A stretch of DNA of 64,000 bases, taken from NCBI RefSeq assembly GCF_011075055.1, contig NC_058155.1, forward strand, positions 4,328,001 to 4,392,000, read 5' to 3'. The position numbers and the translations under genes are program-made. The DNA comes from Mangifera indica (lineage: Eukaryota > Streptophyta > Magnoliopsida > Sapindales > Anacardiaceae). This document shows, one piece after another, positions 47,195 to 58,819 of the stretch (positions within the stretch are counted from its first letter, which is position 1; each line of letters starts with the position of its first letter). The notes beneath the pieces were generated by a model, which was not told the origin of the DNA, did no database searches, and saw only the letters and a list, made by a program, of their open reading frames with translations.

Positions 47195-47563
47195 TGTTGA
47201 AAATAATATGCCTAACTCTCTATATTCGAAAACATAAATTTGCATACTCAAATTCGATTTTGTATTCGAGATGCGATATGAAGCATCCTATTTTCATGAT
47301 TTCCACAACACAATTTGCTCTCATGCACTTTGTATGAAATGTTAATGCTGGGAGACCATTTCTGTGTTTATCAGGGAGAAGAAGCAGCAAAAATTCTTCT
47401 ATAATTTTTCGTATGCAATCATCCATGTGGGAAGAAAGTTTTTGGATATATATATAATAACCCAACTGCCATCCAATTGCTCATCAACAGTCCATTGGCG
47501 GTTTAATGTAATTAGGTTGAGTCGACCTGTTATGGGTAGAGCTAGACCTAATACAACCCAATA
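47195..47563 (-). repeat. Copia 5' LTR
   Basis: Partner of 40257-40615. The minus strand would start TGTATTAGGTC at 47555, or a few bases outside. The primer site lies at its inner edge. Confidence 0.8.
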
Positions 47564-49219
47564 CAAATCAATACAAAAATTAGTGTCACATAACTAAAGA
47601 TTGTTGTTGCTCAAGGCCTCGGGAGATTGTGACAAGAGAAAACTATTGTAAGAAAACAATTAATTATGCCAAAGCAATTAAGAAATCAATAAAAACAATA
47701 TATTCTTATTGATATTTGTGAATTGTGAATGTTACGTGTCTTAAATAGTTTAGTATAGTTTAGTATACTTGTGTTGATAATATCCCTAGTTTTAATGGTT
47801 TTTATTTATGAAAAAATCATGAATTTATTTTGGGGAGGGTTGGATTTCTTAATTCAAATTAATATATAATTACGTATATATTTGACATAATTATCCAGTT
47901 TTATTCTTAAAAATATATATTTAACATATTTTTAAAAGTTCTGACTCAAACTCAAACTTTGAGGAGTAGAAATATTATTCTCTTACGATTTTTTTAATGC
48001 ATGTAAGCAGTCAATTCCAGAACAATTTTCTTTCCTTCAAATCAAACACGGTTAAGAAAATAAAAATTTCCACAAGAACAACCCAAGCTCATTCTTTTAA
48101 ATATCTGGCCCGCTGAATTAACTACTAGCTATATCTTGTCACAGTCTCCCGAAGACTTGATGAACAACAGTCTTTAGTTAAGTTGCTCCAATTTCTATTG
48201 ATTTGTTGAATTGAAAATGGTAACTAGTTTCTTGATAATAGTCAACAAGTGGTGGCCCCATAACCACCAACCTCTATCAAAAATAAAATAAAAACGGTGC
48301 GTGTAGCGACGTTTGATTGGGAATAGGTGAAGATTTTTCTCTTTATTATTTTTTATTTGATTATTTTATTTGGTTTATAAATAATAAAAAATTTTAAATT
48401 TTTTTATATTATTAATGATAATATGATAGATGAAACAAAGGGTAATCTTATCATTAAATCTATTTAGGTATTAAAAGATTATCATGATAATACTGATTTT
48501 ATTATAAATATATACTTGTTTATTAATTTTTTAGGATAAAAATAACTTAATTTTTAATTAACATAATAGACAACATAAAAAATATTATAGCACAGTTATA
48601 CCAAAAGATATTTAAGTAAAATAATATATTAGTATTATTTTTTTACCTTTAATCAAATATAATAATTATTTATATCTATTAATTTTTATCAAATTTTATC
48701 AAATATAGTAATAATTTATATTTAGTAATATTTTAAAGTATACCATATTTAAATTAATATTTAAATTTTGGTAATAAAACAACACCTAAACCATACGCAC
48801 CCATAGTGTTAATTTGATATATTATGCTACATAATTGGGATATTAAAATGTCAAACCACGACTCTCTTCCTATTTATGTAAGCAAGTTAATCTCTAAGTT
48901 ATTAATAAATAAGCGAGATAGCAATATTGTTACTTCTTGTTCACTTGTTTGTTCTTTCCTTCTTATCATTATGTTAAATTAATTAAATTTAGTAGCTAGT
49001 GTCGTTATATCTTATTCATATCATGTCAATTTAGGTTTTGGATTGAATATTTTTAAACTCTGACCCAACTAGAATTTGAATCGTGTTAAAAATTTATCAA
49101 CCTTAAACTAAACCATAATATTTTTAGGTTGATCTAACCCACCCAAATTAACCAAATTATGTAACAAGTAAAATTGTGTCAAAACACAATATGTAACGAT
49201 ATGAATTGTTACAAAACAA

Positions 49220-50305
49220 TACACTTTTTCAAATGTCAAGGAATAATACGATTTCTCACAAAATAATACTCGAAAAAGACATTATGACACGAAATAACAT
49301 ATTGTCAAAACAAAATTGCTCTATTTCAAATTAACAGATTATAATATAAAGGATAAAAAAGGGAAATTGAAAATTTGCCACCAAAAGACCTTGCCTATAT
49401 AAATTTACTACACATTTTATTCATTAAACATTTACGCCACAAAGTATAGCATAACACCAAAATTACGCTTATCTTCAACCCTAAAAAGATAAGGCTCAAC
49501 CAAATTTTGACCACAAATGAATAGTTGTTTTACAAAGATATTGCATAAAACTTATTCTAATCCAAGTTAGTGTTGATCCAACCCCTAATCTTATGTATAT
49601 ATATTTTTTGTTTCACAATTGAAAAACAAAGAATGCCAAGTAGACAAACAGTGTGATCTTTGGGAAATGAGATTTTATTAATAATTGTTGTTCTTTGTCA
49701 GTTAAATTACTTAGGGCATTGATAGTTCAACCGGAAAAATTTCTTAGATTAGGTGGAATGATTTTGTAACAAAGAATGTCAAAGAATAATATGATTTGTT
49801 ACAAAATAATACTCAAAAAGGCATTATGACATGAAACAACATATTGTCAAAACCAAATTGTTTTATTTCAAGTTAATAGATCATAATAAAAAGGATAAAA
49901 AAAAGGGAAATTAAAAATTTTACCACCAAAAAACCCCACCTATATAAAATTACCATCCATTTTATTCATTAAACATTTATACCTCAAAGCGTAGCATAAT
50001 ACCAAAATTAACCTTGTGTTCAATCTTAAAAAGATAAGGCTCAACCAAATTTTTACCACAAAATACCAATTGTTTTGCAAAGATTTTGCAAAAAACTCAT
50101 CTTAATCTTAGTCAGTGTTGATATAAACCCTTAATCTTAATGTTTTTTTTTTTAATTTCACAATTGAAAACCAAATAATGTCAAGTAGACAAACTGTGTG
50201 ATTTATTGGAAATGAGATTTTATTGATAAATGTTGTTCTTTGTCATTTAAATTAACTAGAGTACTAATAGTTCAACTGAAAAAAATTATTAGATTAGGTG
50301 GAATG
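49220..50305. repeat. 543-bp tandem duplication in copy C
   Basis: Positions 49220-49762 and 49763-50305 align throughout, for example AATGTCAAGGAATAATACG at 49232 and the same with two changes at 49775. Copy B has a single unit (about 37830-38395). No gene lies inside. Confidence 0.85.
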
Positions 50306-50471
50306 ATTGTTTATGATGTGTAGGGTGAAAATCCTATAGAAAATGCATTTGCTAAAGAATGACAAGTAGGCGGTACCTTGCATTTGCTAATTGTCAATTT
50401 TATTTTTAATTAATAAATAAATTTAATTTAATTTTCCAACTATAAAATTTGAAGTTTATTTGCTTATGTTG

Positions 50472-51201
50472 CAGGATTATTTTTAGTTCAAAATGGAAAA
50501 GCCACATTTAGATTCTCTTTGGTGGGGATGAAAGAGTGATCTATATTAACATAAGTGTTAGTTTCAAAGGATTCTTTTTTAAAATATGTTGTCTTCTCAG
50601 AATTGATCAAAATCAATCAAATATCCACATAGTTATCCCTAATAAAGCATTAGTGAGTGAAAGGTCATATAAGATTCAAGATGATGATGATCTTGAGTAT
50701 GTGATGTTGGTAGCAAGAAACAAACGATGGTTGACATAACTTTATGTTACTAAGATTCGTATCGGAGAGACAATTTGCAAAAAAAAACAAGTTGATCAGG
50801 AAGAAAGGGAAGATTATCCAACATACGATTGTGCATAACCATACAATTTTTAGGAATATGATATGAATCATGATAATATAAGGATTATGATGATGGCATC
50901 GAGGGTAAAGATGATGATGACAATGAAGAGGTTTGTGGATGATGATGACATGTACATTGTATCTATCAAAGACTTTAAGATGTACATTGTACAAAAAGAG
51001 GTTTAAAGAAGTCAAACTAATGATCTTAAGGACAAGGTCGAGTGTAACACGAGATGTCATGGTTCTATAGATCACGAAGAATATACAAGTCACATTCATA
51101 ATCCTAATCTATTTCAGTAGGTTCTTAAGTCTACCATAATATTGAGAACACGAGTATTAGTAATTGTGAAACAAAAAAAGACAACAATTTAAAAGTAATG
51201 G
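50472..51201 (+). pseudogene. MULE transposase N-terminal relic (copy C)
   Basis: A counterpart of 38612-39465. The frame 50536-50739 reads INISVSFKGFFFKI, then DDDDLEYVMLVARN, the PB1-like segment. A ~75-base part present in copy B is missing after the start. It ends where an LTR begins (TGTAACACTCC at 51202). The antisense His/Ile-rich frame at 50665-51099 is a shadow of its Asp-rich linker. Confidence 0.65.
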
Positions 51202-52930
51202 TGTAACACTCCTCTCTAGATACATACCTCTGATGAAAATATGACTCGAAAAGATGTGTACAACTAGAGCATCTAATTCATAATTAATGTAATAATCATT
51301 CATGAGCATGTAAAAAGGTGATAAAATAAACATGAACTATTTCATTAGCTGATCTTTAAAAACATAATGGTTTGAAATTAATAAAAGGAATCAATGTGCA
51401 AGACTAACAATGAGACTAAACTAAATGTCTAAAATATATAAAATATGAAAAAAACTATAAATGACTATTATACCCTCACTTTGATGCTGTTGCTCACTAA
51501 ACCATTATATATTGCTTGCCCCGCTACTTACCTCTACTGCAAGACATATGAAGGGAATGCATGAGTAAACACTCAGTAAGTGGTGACCTCTCGACACCTA
51601 AAGTAATATAAATAAATAAATAAATTTGCTACATTTGGTATTTCATTTGTAAAGTTAGAAGTACTCACAATTTGACACCTTGGTACCCTAACATGGGTTA
51701 TCTACAAAGGTTGTTAGGAGCCAACATGGAATTGGTAGATTTGATGCCCTGGTGAAAGCTTAAGACACATTGTTGTCACTAATTGTTGTGCCTTAAGCAT
51801 ATGCCATATCGCCTATTAGGTTAGCTAACTAGGACACCTTGATCACACAGGAAAATCTCTAGAAACAACTCCTTCCTTTACCATATAAACTAATCAGAAT
51901 TATTGTGTAACCATTCAAGGATTGCCTTTACCTTGGGTACATATTTGGTGCATCCTACTGAACATGTGAGGAATAACTAGAAACCACAACCTTACCATGC
52001 ACACTTGAGCTGAATTAAGTGGTTATGCACCTTGTTGTCAAATGCATCATACATCTCATAGGTATCTGACCCTAGTACTTTCACAGTGAATGTCACTTAC
52101 ACATATAACTAGTGACCATCTAGATGTGTAACATTATTTTTAGGTTTTTTGACTTTTAACCTAAATTCAACTAGGTTCAAGTTTTTTTTTTTGTGTCATC
52201 CATTTAGTTAGACACATATCTTAAACTTTTCTTGACGTACTTAGTCTATATTGCTTCTATAATCTTCATTCTTAGTTCTTCCTTATATGCACACAATATA
52301 AGGGTAAAATTGTCTTTTACCTCTTCTTAAGGATAAACGGTTATGTGCTTACCTATCCATATCTGTGTGCCTCCTAATAGATATATATAGGCATGTGGTA
52401 CTTAACACATGGTCTTGTATAGAATAGGTGCACATAAAGAGTTGCTTTTACATAAGGTTACGTGCCTTCTGATGTATGTTGTCCACTTTTGGAAAGCCAT
52501 ACATAAGGCGTGTGTCCCATTCCACATTGTCATATATGTCTCCTTTTAGAATAAGTATGGAAAGCATGAAGATTCTTTATTTTCTTAAGCAACACATGGG
52601 TATGTTTGAGACCAAACATGACTGTTTATCACGATCTGAAAATCATGACCTAAGGTTTTTACAAAGATCAGACTAGAATTTCAATACATTCACACACCAC
52701 TTCAAGTTTCTAACACCCTAGATCATCTTATAAAGCCTCAAAACACCTCACACTTTACCTAAAATCATCAATCAAGCATAAGTCACAATTAATAAATGCA
52801 TCAAAGTAAACAATAACTCATAGATAACTAAATGTATTCAATCTTTTATCACACTTTTAACATACACACAATCAATCGACCATTACACCTATATATATAT
52901 AGATGATGGATCATAGAAATTTAACGATTG
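51202..52930 (-). repeat. Probable Tekay-type LTR piece in minus orientation
   Basis: Read on the minus strand it ends AGAGAGGAGTGTTACA (at 51202). About 370 bases inside that end it has TTACTGAGTGTTTACTCA followed by TCTTGCAGTAGAGGTAAG, the same arrangement seen near the 3' ends of the other Tekay-type LTRs here. Near 52520, GGGACACACGCCTTATGTATGG on the minus strand resembles GACACACGCC of the first Tekay LTR. Its inner border is not defined. Confidence 0.4.
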
Positions 52931-53477
52931 GCAAACATATATGTATATATGTGTGTGTGTGTGTGTATAAGGATAATTTCATGTATAATTGATAAACATT
53001 CTCCTATATTTCATTCTATGTGCGTGTTGCTAACCAACCCTCATAAGGTACGCACCCAAAATAGGCATCACAAAACTCTATAACAATCCTATATTCACTT
53101 ATGTTTTGACTGCCTTATCTGATGAATTATACATGCTATTATAGCTTGTTGGAAAGCTCTTTGAATCCTCTTTCCAATGATACATAGTTTGTATGAATTA
53201 GAGATCATTTGGACTGTTAAATATTATATGAAACAAAAAGGATTGTTTTACCAAATAAATAGTTAAGATAGTTTTTGCCATTGATTTCATCCCATGTTTT
53301 GACTACCTTATCTATTAAATTATGAGTGTGATTATAGCTTTTCAGACAAATCTTCGAATCCTCTTTCCAATGATATATAGCTTGTATGAATTAGAAACTG
53401 TTTGGGCTATAAAATTATATGGAAAAGAAGGTTGCCCTGTCAAATGACTGTTTTGTGAATAGTATTTTACAGTTTTT

Positions 53478-53604
53478 GGAAAGAAAGAAAGAAAGAAAAG
53501 GAGGAGAAAAAGGAAAGGAAAGGAAGAAAGAAAGAAAAGAAAGGAAAGGAAAAGAAAGAAAAAGAAAAGAAGAAGAAAAGAAAGAAAAACAAGAAAAGGA
53601 ATTT
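53478..53604. repeat. Polypurine (GAAA/GGAAA) tract
   Basis: About 127 bases with purines almost only on the plus strand. It produces the Lys/Glu-rich open frame at 53419-53655, which I reject as a gene. Confidence 0.9.
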
Positions 53605-53740
53605 GGGGCTCAAGATTCAGGGGTCGTCCCAGGAGTATGGTCTGGTGAGTTATGAATAGATTTTGATGGAAGCAAGATTAGTAAGATATAAGACACGCAT
53701 GCATGCTATGAACTATGAGAGGGCACTTTATACTACATTG

Positions 53741-53834
53741 CCTGTAGTAGGGCACGTCTGTAGTAGGACACATCCGTAGTAGGATATAAACCCACAGTAG
53801 GGTCTGTTCACAGTAGAGCATACTCGTAGTAAAG
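53741..53834. repeat. ~16-bp minisatellite (GTAGTAGG core)
   Basis: Six imperfect units of 15-18 bp built on C(T/C)(G/A)(T/C)AGTAGG(G/A)CA(C/T). It lies within the LTR, shortly before its conserved 3' part. Confidence 0.8.
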
Positions 53835-54529
53835 TTCAATTCAGATTCAAAAATGGTGTAGTGAGAGAAAGGAAGATAGCTCGAGCTTAGAAAAGTGTCA
53901 AATCCCTATAGTCAGTTTCCAGAAAGTATCAAATAGACACCAGATGAGATAAAATATGACCCAAATAGTAAAACATGAACTAGATTATCCCCTCGAGTTC
54001 TTATGGGGGTTATGAGTGAGGTTAAGTCCCGAGAGTGAGTTAGAACAGGAAAAAAGATAGTTTACTTAATTCTTTCCCCTTATTGAGTGTTCTTATCTCT
54101 CACTTCCTTTTCTTTCCTGATTGTAGGTACAGGTGATTGAGGTAGCTGCGAGACAGGGTCAGGTCAGTGAAGATAGATCCGATTGGAGTAGGTTATCTCT
54201 AGTTTATATTACATGCATACAGTGGCATGTTCTTGTCAACTTTTGACCTTTTTAAGATGATTGCATAGTTGTATATGATTACTCCCTGTTTTCAAACGCT
54301 TTCAGATAAGTTTTCATATAAGTATATACATCTTTTGTTCACTTTCAGATTTTCAGTTTTCTTGGAATACTTTCTAAACACTTTTAGTGATGCATTTATT
54401 TTAAAGTATTTTAAAAGAAAAAATATAGACACTCCGAGTATTAATTTGTAACATTTCTCCTTCAGTGGATAGTAATTCTAGGGAGGGGTGTTATAGGTAC
54501 CTAGTTCTTACCCTATCGATAGGACAAAG

Positions 54530-54824
54530 TAAAGATAGTAGATGGCAATAGAAGTCAGACTTACGCCATTTATAATCTGGCAAGTAAACACTAAACCTCC
54601 GATTTCAGAGGCAATATAGCTTCAGATGTGTTACCAACTGAGAAATGGTTATAAGTAATAGAGGGCAACATTAGGATTTATACCATGATAGATGCATATA
54701 AGATTTAATATGCTCGTCTTCTATTAAAAGATAATGCCAAGGTATGGTAGCAGATGCTCTATAGGACTTATCGAGTATCAGAGGTGACTTGGGCTAACTT
54801 TAGATAGACTTTTGAGATAATACT
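54530..54824 (+). pseudogene. Gypsy gag relic, 5' part
   Basis: The pattern PTEKWL, then YARLLLKDNAKVW, then RTYRVSEVTWANFR matches the gypsy capsid order (E-W-L; A-x-L-L-x-D-x-A-x-x-W; TW-x-x-F). Stops interrupt it. It continues at 61990 with a piece like 'KEFSTKLNSLVKF' after the Athila insertion. Confidence 0.6.
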
Positions 54825-56156
54825 TGATAATGTTGTTAATTGTCATTATTTTAATTTCTAATTCCCTTATGTTGTGTGAAAATTTAATCCATTCTGATAA
54901 AATTATTTATCTTTTTGTGCTTAAGAAGCTTGAAACATATTTGGAGATAAGTTTGGACCAAAATGACTTAAAGTGAAGGAGATTTATGAATCAACAAAAT
55001 CTGTGGTATTGACTAAGTGTAGACATGTGCAATGATGAGAGCAAATTTTGAAATTTAAATCTTGCAGTCCAGATCAACTGTGATATTACAAAAAAGTCAA
55101 GATTTGCTTCCTAAAAAAATAGATGATTATTAGCTAGAAAAGGGGAACACTTCATGATAAGATAAGGAATATACAAGGAAGAGATAAAGAGAAATTTGGA
55201 AAGATTAAATATGTATATATATTTTTCCTTTTAAGAAGGGATTATTTTTATTTTTACTTTTATTTTGAGCTTCTTTGAATGGAGGGAGATATATATAGAT
55301 ATTTTCTTGTTGGAGAGGAAAAAAATGAATTTTTAGTTTTCATCTCATTTGAAGAAAGACAGATCAAAGGATGGCATATGGTTACTAAACGTTTTTCTCT
55401 TGGTTGAAGGACCTGAAAACATGAACTACAAGAATTGTGAGATTTTTGTTCTTTAATGCATCTTTTTAATTATTCACATATTAATTATCTTTCAAAATTA
55501 TTTTTCATAATTGTGTTGGTTGATTGCTAAGGCATATGATTAGTTTATCATTTAATATAATTTACTGCTAGTTTAGATGTTGAATCCATAATTGTTCAAT
55601 CCATCTAATCAAAGTGGAAACTGAGATTTATTATTTACTGCATCAGAAACTGTAATTCCTAGGAAAATAATCAATTGGATTAAATAAAACGTCGTGCGCT
55701 TGTGTTATCTTGTTTCATTGGTCTTTCTGGTTCTTAATGCTATTGTTTAATTAAATTTGAGATCATATCCGAGTTTTTAATTAATAAAGGTTAATTGGAA
55801 TACATGTTTTTCGTTAACTAATCATAAGGAAATACATGTAATTAATACCACAATGAATATTTGAATAATTAATTTGATACTATTCGGTGTTGATGATCAA
55901 TCATAGTTTCAATGGTGGATGTGACTGTAGACCAAACTTTGTTTAATTGATTATTTATTTTAAATTATTTTGTAAAATTTCGTTGCTTTTAATTACAAGT
56001 TGTATTCAATTCAGAAACACCCTCCAGGTTCATTGCTTGTGAGATAAGTAAGAACTTACTAACTGGAACTCTTCAAGAGAACGATCCCTACTTTTCTTTA
56101 CTATATTTTTGTTGCAAGAATTTAAGATTTTAATTTGGGTGTCAACGATAGCCCTT
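54825..56156 (+). repeat. Athila 5' LTR
   Basis: About 1.33 kb, starting TGATAATGTTG and ending near GATAGCCCTT. It matches the 3' LTR with small insertions and deletions, notably around 55500-55560, where the 3' LTR is shorter. Confidence 0.8.
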
Positions 56157-56167
56157 GTTTTAAATTT

Positions 56168-56185
56168 TGACGTTGTTGTCTGGGA
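56168..56185 (+). other. Primer binding site (tRNA-Asp type)
   Basis: TGACGTTGTTGTCTGGGA resembles TGGCGCCGTTGCCGGGGA, the primer site used by Athila/Tat-type elements. The differences are all transitions, as expected from cytosine decay. Confidence 0.7.
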
Positions 56186-56333
56186 GTTTTTAGTTTGTAT
56201 GTTCGTTATATGATATTTGAAGCAAGTTGATTTATAATTTGATCCAAAGATTGAAAAGACTGCTAAAAGGTTAAGAAAAGAAGTAAAAAAGAGACTGCAA
56301 GTGCATATATTTGCTCACAAAACAGAAGAAAAC

Positions 56334-57690
56334 ATGGTTGAGAGTTGGACTTTAAGAGAGCTTGCCGCTCCAGATTTGAACCAACAACCTCACTGCATTA
56401 CTTTCCTAATTAAGATGCTAATACTATATTTGAATTAAAATCTAGACTAATCCATGTTTTACCCACTTTTCATGGCTCTACAAGTAAAGATCCTCATAAA
56501 CATCTTAAAGAATTCCTTGTAGTATGTACAGGCATGAAACCGAATAGAGTGATTAAAGAACAAATCAAGATGAGAACCTTCATATTTTTTTGGAAAAATG
56601 ATGCATAAGATTGGCTTTATTACCTATTGCTAGAAGCATCACCACTTGGTATGAGATGAATAGGCTATTTCTAGAGAAATTTTTTCCAGCCTTCAAAGCC
56701 TCCAACATTAGGAAGGAAATTTGTGGCATTAGGTAGCATAGTGGAGAGTTTTTATACAAGTACTGAGAGCATTTTAAAAAACTCTGTGTAAGCTGTTCGC
56801 ACCACAAATTAGTGACAAACTCCTTATTCAATACTTCTATGAAGGACTCTTACCAAATGATAGGAATATGATTGATGCAGCTAGTGATCAAGTGTTGTCT
56901 AACAAAACACCATAGACAGCCTAAAATTTAATTGCAAACATGGTGTCAAATTCACAGTAATTCAGGATTAGATCAAACTATTTGTCTTGGCTTGTCAATA
57001 AGGTAAATGTCTCTTCTCTTAAAAGAAGACTTGATGATCTAACTTATCTTGCACATCAAATGGTTGTAGGAAAAATAGAAGCAACAAAGGTTTATGGAAT
57101 TTATTCAGTTACGAGCCATCTAATTGATATATGCCTAACATTTCAAGAGGAATCCTTTGAACAAGCTCATGTAGTAGGTGGATTTATGGGACAACTGTAG
57201 CGAAATTATAATCTTTATTCGAATATTTACAACCCAGGTTGGAAGGATCATCCTAATTTTTGTTATGGGAATGCATATGCAAATTAGCTTTCGAGCAACT
57301 TTCAGCCATGCTAGCAGCCTTACATTCCTAGGCAGTAATGACCAGCTCAAAATTTTGATTCAGGTACATCTCTTGAAGATAATGTTAAAAATTAGCTACT
57401 AACACTGTGAAATTTTAGTAGGAGATGAGTACTAGCATTCAAAGTTTGGAAAATCAAATGAGTCAAATGATTACTACAATTAGCTAGCTAGAGGCATAAA
57501 ATTCGAGTAAACTGTCATCCCAAACTGTGGTGAACCCAAAAAAGAATGCTAGTGCAATAGTGTTGAGAAGTGGAAAGAAGTTAGAAATGTCGATTAAGGC
57601 ACCACCCACACTAATGTAGTAAGAAGAAAAAAGAGATGAAATGGTGGCACAAAATAATTTTCTAGACAAGAATGTAATGAAAGGTAAATC
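56334..57690 (+). pseudogene. Athila gag relic
   Basis: The order of pieces is LRELAAPDLNQQPHCIT near 56355, a 'PTFHGLxSKDPHKHLKEF' equivalent near 56460-56515, and LPIARSITTWYEMNRLFLE near 56620. FFPAFKASNIRKEI, the YFYEGLLPNDRNMIDAAS equivalent near 56835, and a 'LDDLTYLAHQMVVGK' equivalent near 57020 follow. This is the standard Athila capsid order. Frameshifts and stops are present throughout. Confidence 0.75.
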
Positions 57691-57959
57691 TCTTTCTTTA
57701 AGTGAATATTAACTTATTCCTCATTTTCTTGAAGCTTTAGCAGATAATCAGAAGTATGAACGCAATACGGATTTATATGAAACCTTTTGAAAGTGCAAAG
57801 TTAATATCCTATTTTTTGATACAATCAAACAAATGTCTCATAATGCTAAAGTTTTGAAAGAGCTGTGTACAACGAAAAGAAAGCAAAGGCTTAAAAAATG
57901 TGAAAAATAAGGGTACGAGGGAATGTTTTAGCCATAATTCAGAAAAGTTTTCTTGGAAA

Positions 57960-58355
57960 ATGTAATGACCCAAATATGTTTTACATCCTTTGCACAATAG
58001 GTGGCACTAGAATTGAAAAAGCTATGTTAGATTTATGACATTTATTAATGTAACGCCACATTCCATTTATTCTGCTCTTAATCTTGGACCTTTAGAAAAA
58101 ACTGGTATAATGATTCAGTTAGCTGATAGGTCGAATACCTATCCTAAGAGGTTGATTGAAGATGTTCTTATTCAAGTTAATGATAAACTCATTTTTCTTG
58201 CTGACTTTTATGTTCTTGACATGGAAAATAATGACCAATCAACACCTATTTTGTTAGGAAGATCTTTTATAAAAATTACAAAAACAAAAATTAATGTTCA
58301 TAAAGGCACACTGACCAAAAAGTTTGATAGTGATACTATCCAATTCAATATTTAG
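57960..58355 (+). pseudogene. Athila aspartic protease relic
   Basis: The frame at 58035-58355 reads IYSALNLGPLEKTGIMIQLA, then DRSNTYP, EDVLIQV, DFYVLDM and PILLGRSFI. This is the retropepsin domain of Athila-type elements, which cuts Gag-Pol. The catalytic D-x-GA segment would lie just before, near 57995-58035, where the frame reads ALELKKLC then a damaged 'LD-L'. The remaining 106 codons are open, unusual for this region. From 58356 to 58820 is a decayed linker. Confidence 0.7.
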
Positions 58356-58819
58356 GATATGATAAAATATCCTGATGTTGCTTTTCCTGTTTATTTAGTT
58401 AATTTAATTGACTTTCTAGTGTAAGATATTTTTGAACTTGATGGTGAAGATGAGTTGGAAGTGGTTAACCATGAGCATCTTTTGAAAGAAAGTGATGAAC
58501 TTAAATTAAATTCTGATTTGTAGGATGCAATAGTGAAAATAAATGAGTTCGTGAAATTGAAAAATTCAGGTAATGTGTCTTATATTTAACTACCAGTGCC
58601 TAACGAAAGACTGGTACCTTTTGTATTGCAGGAAGTAGTGTTAGAACTAAAACCTCTTCTAGATCACCTTAAATACGTGTACCTTAGAGATGGGAAGACT
58701 TTTCTAGTAATCATTTCAAGTAAGTTAAATAAAAAACAAGAAGAAAAATTGGTGTAGATTCTGAAGAGGTACAAAACTGCCATAAGATGGACCATTACTG
58801 ATATTAAAAGAATCAGTCC

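Larger units (their letters stand above)
40257..47563 (-). mobile_element. Ty1/copia element, minus strand, decayed
   Basis: LTRs at 40257-40615 (3') and 47195-47563 (5') flank a minus-strand gag-pol relic. CAAAT occurs directly outside both ends (40252-40256 and 47564-47568), a likely target duplication. The right LTR has about ten extra bases (CAACCCAATA), so its exact edge is uncertain. Copies A and B carry the uninterrupted site (around 345-350 and 35735-35745). Order on the minus strand is gag, integrase, RT, RNase H, as in copia. Confidence 0.85.
40036..51201 (+). repeat. Segmental repeat copy C (interrupted by a copia element)
   Basis: Positions 40036-40256 and 47564-51201 align with copy B. 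The break is a copia element at 40257-47563. The part corresponding to the small-protein gene end is missing. The middle region 48300-50470 is AT-rich without genes, and contains a copy-specific 543-bp duplication. It ends in a MULE N-terminal relic cut by an LTR at 51202. Confidence 0.8.
52931..54495 (+). repeat. Tekay-type LTR piece, plus orientation, before gag
   Basis: It ends CTAGGGAGGGGTGTTATA at 54495 and contains TTATTGAGTG...TGATTGTAGGTACAGG at about 54079-54133. It is followed by GGTACCTAGTTC, possibly a decayed primer site, and then gypsy gag. It contains a ~190-bp tandem duplication (53103-53217 and 53293-53415, both with TCCTCTTTCCAATGATA), a GA tract and a 16-bp minisatellite. 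The left border is uncertain. Confidence 0.5.

Noticed and set aside
50665..51099. 144-codon minus-strand frame rich in His, Ile and Asn, the longest frame in the window
   Set aside because: It is antisense to the Asp/Glu-rich linker of a MULE relic, and no domain or homologue pattern is seen.
53419..53655. 78-codon Lys/Glu-rich frame
   Set aside because: Encoded almost wholly by the GA-rich tract inside an LTR; low complexity only.
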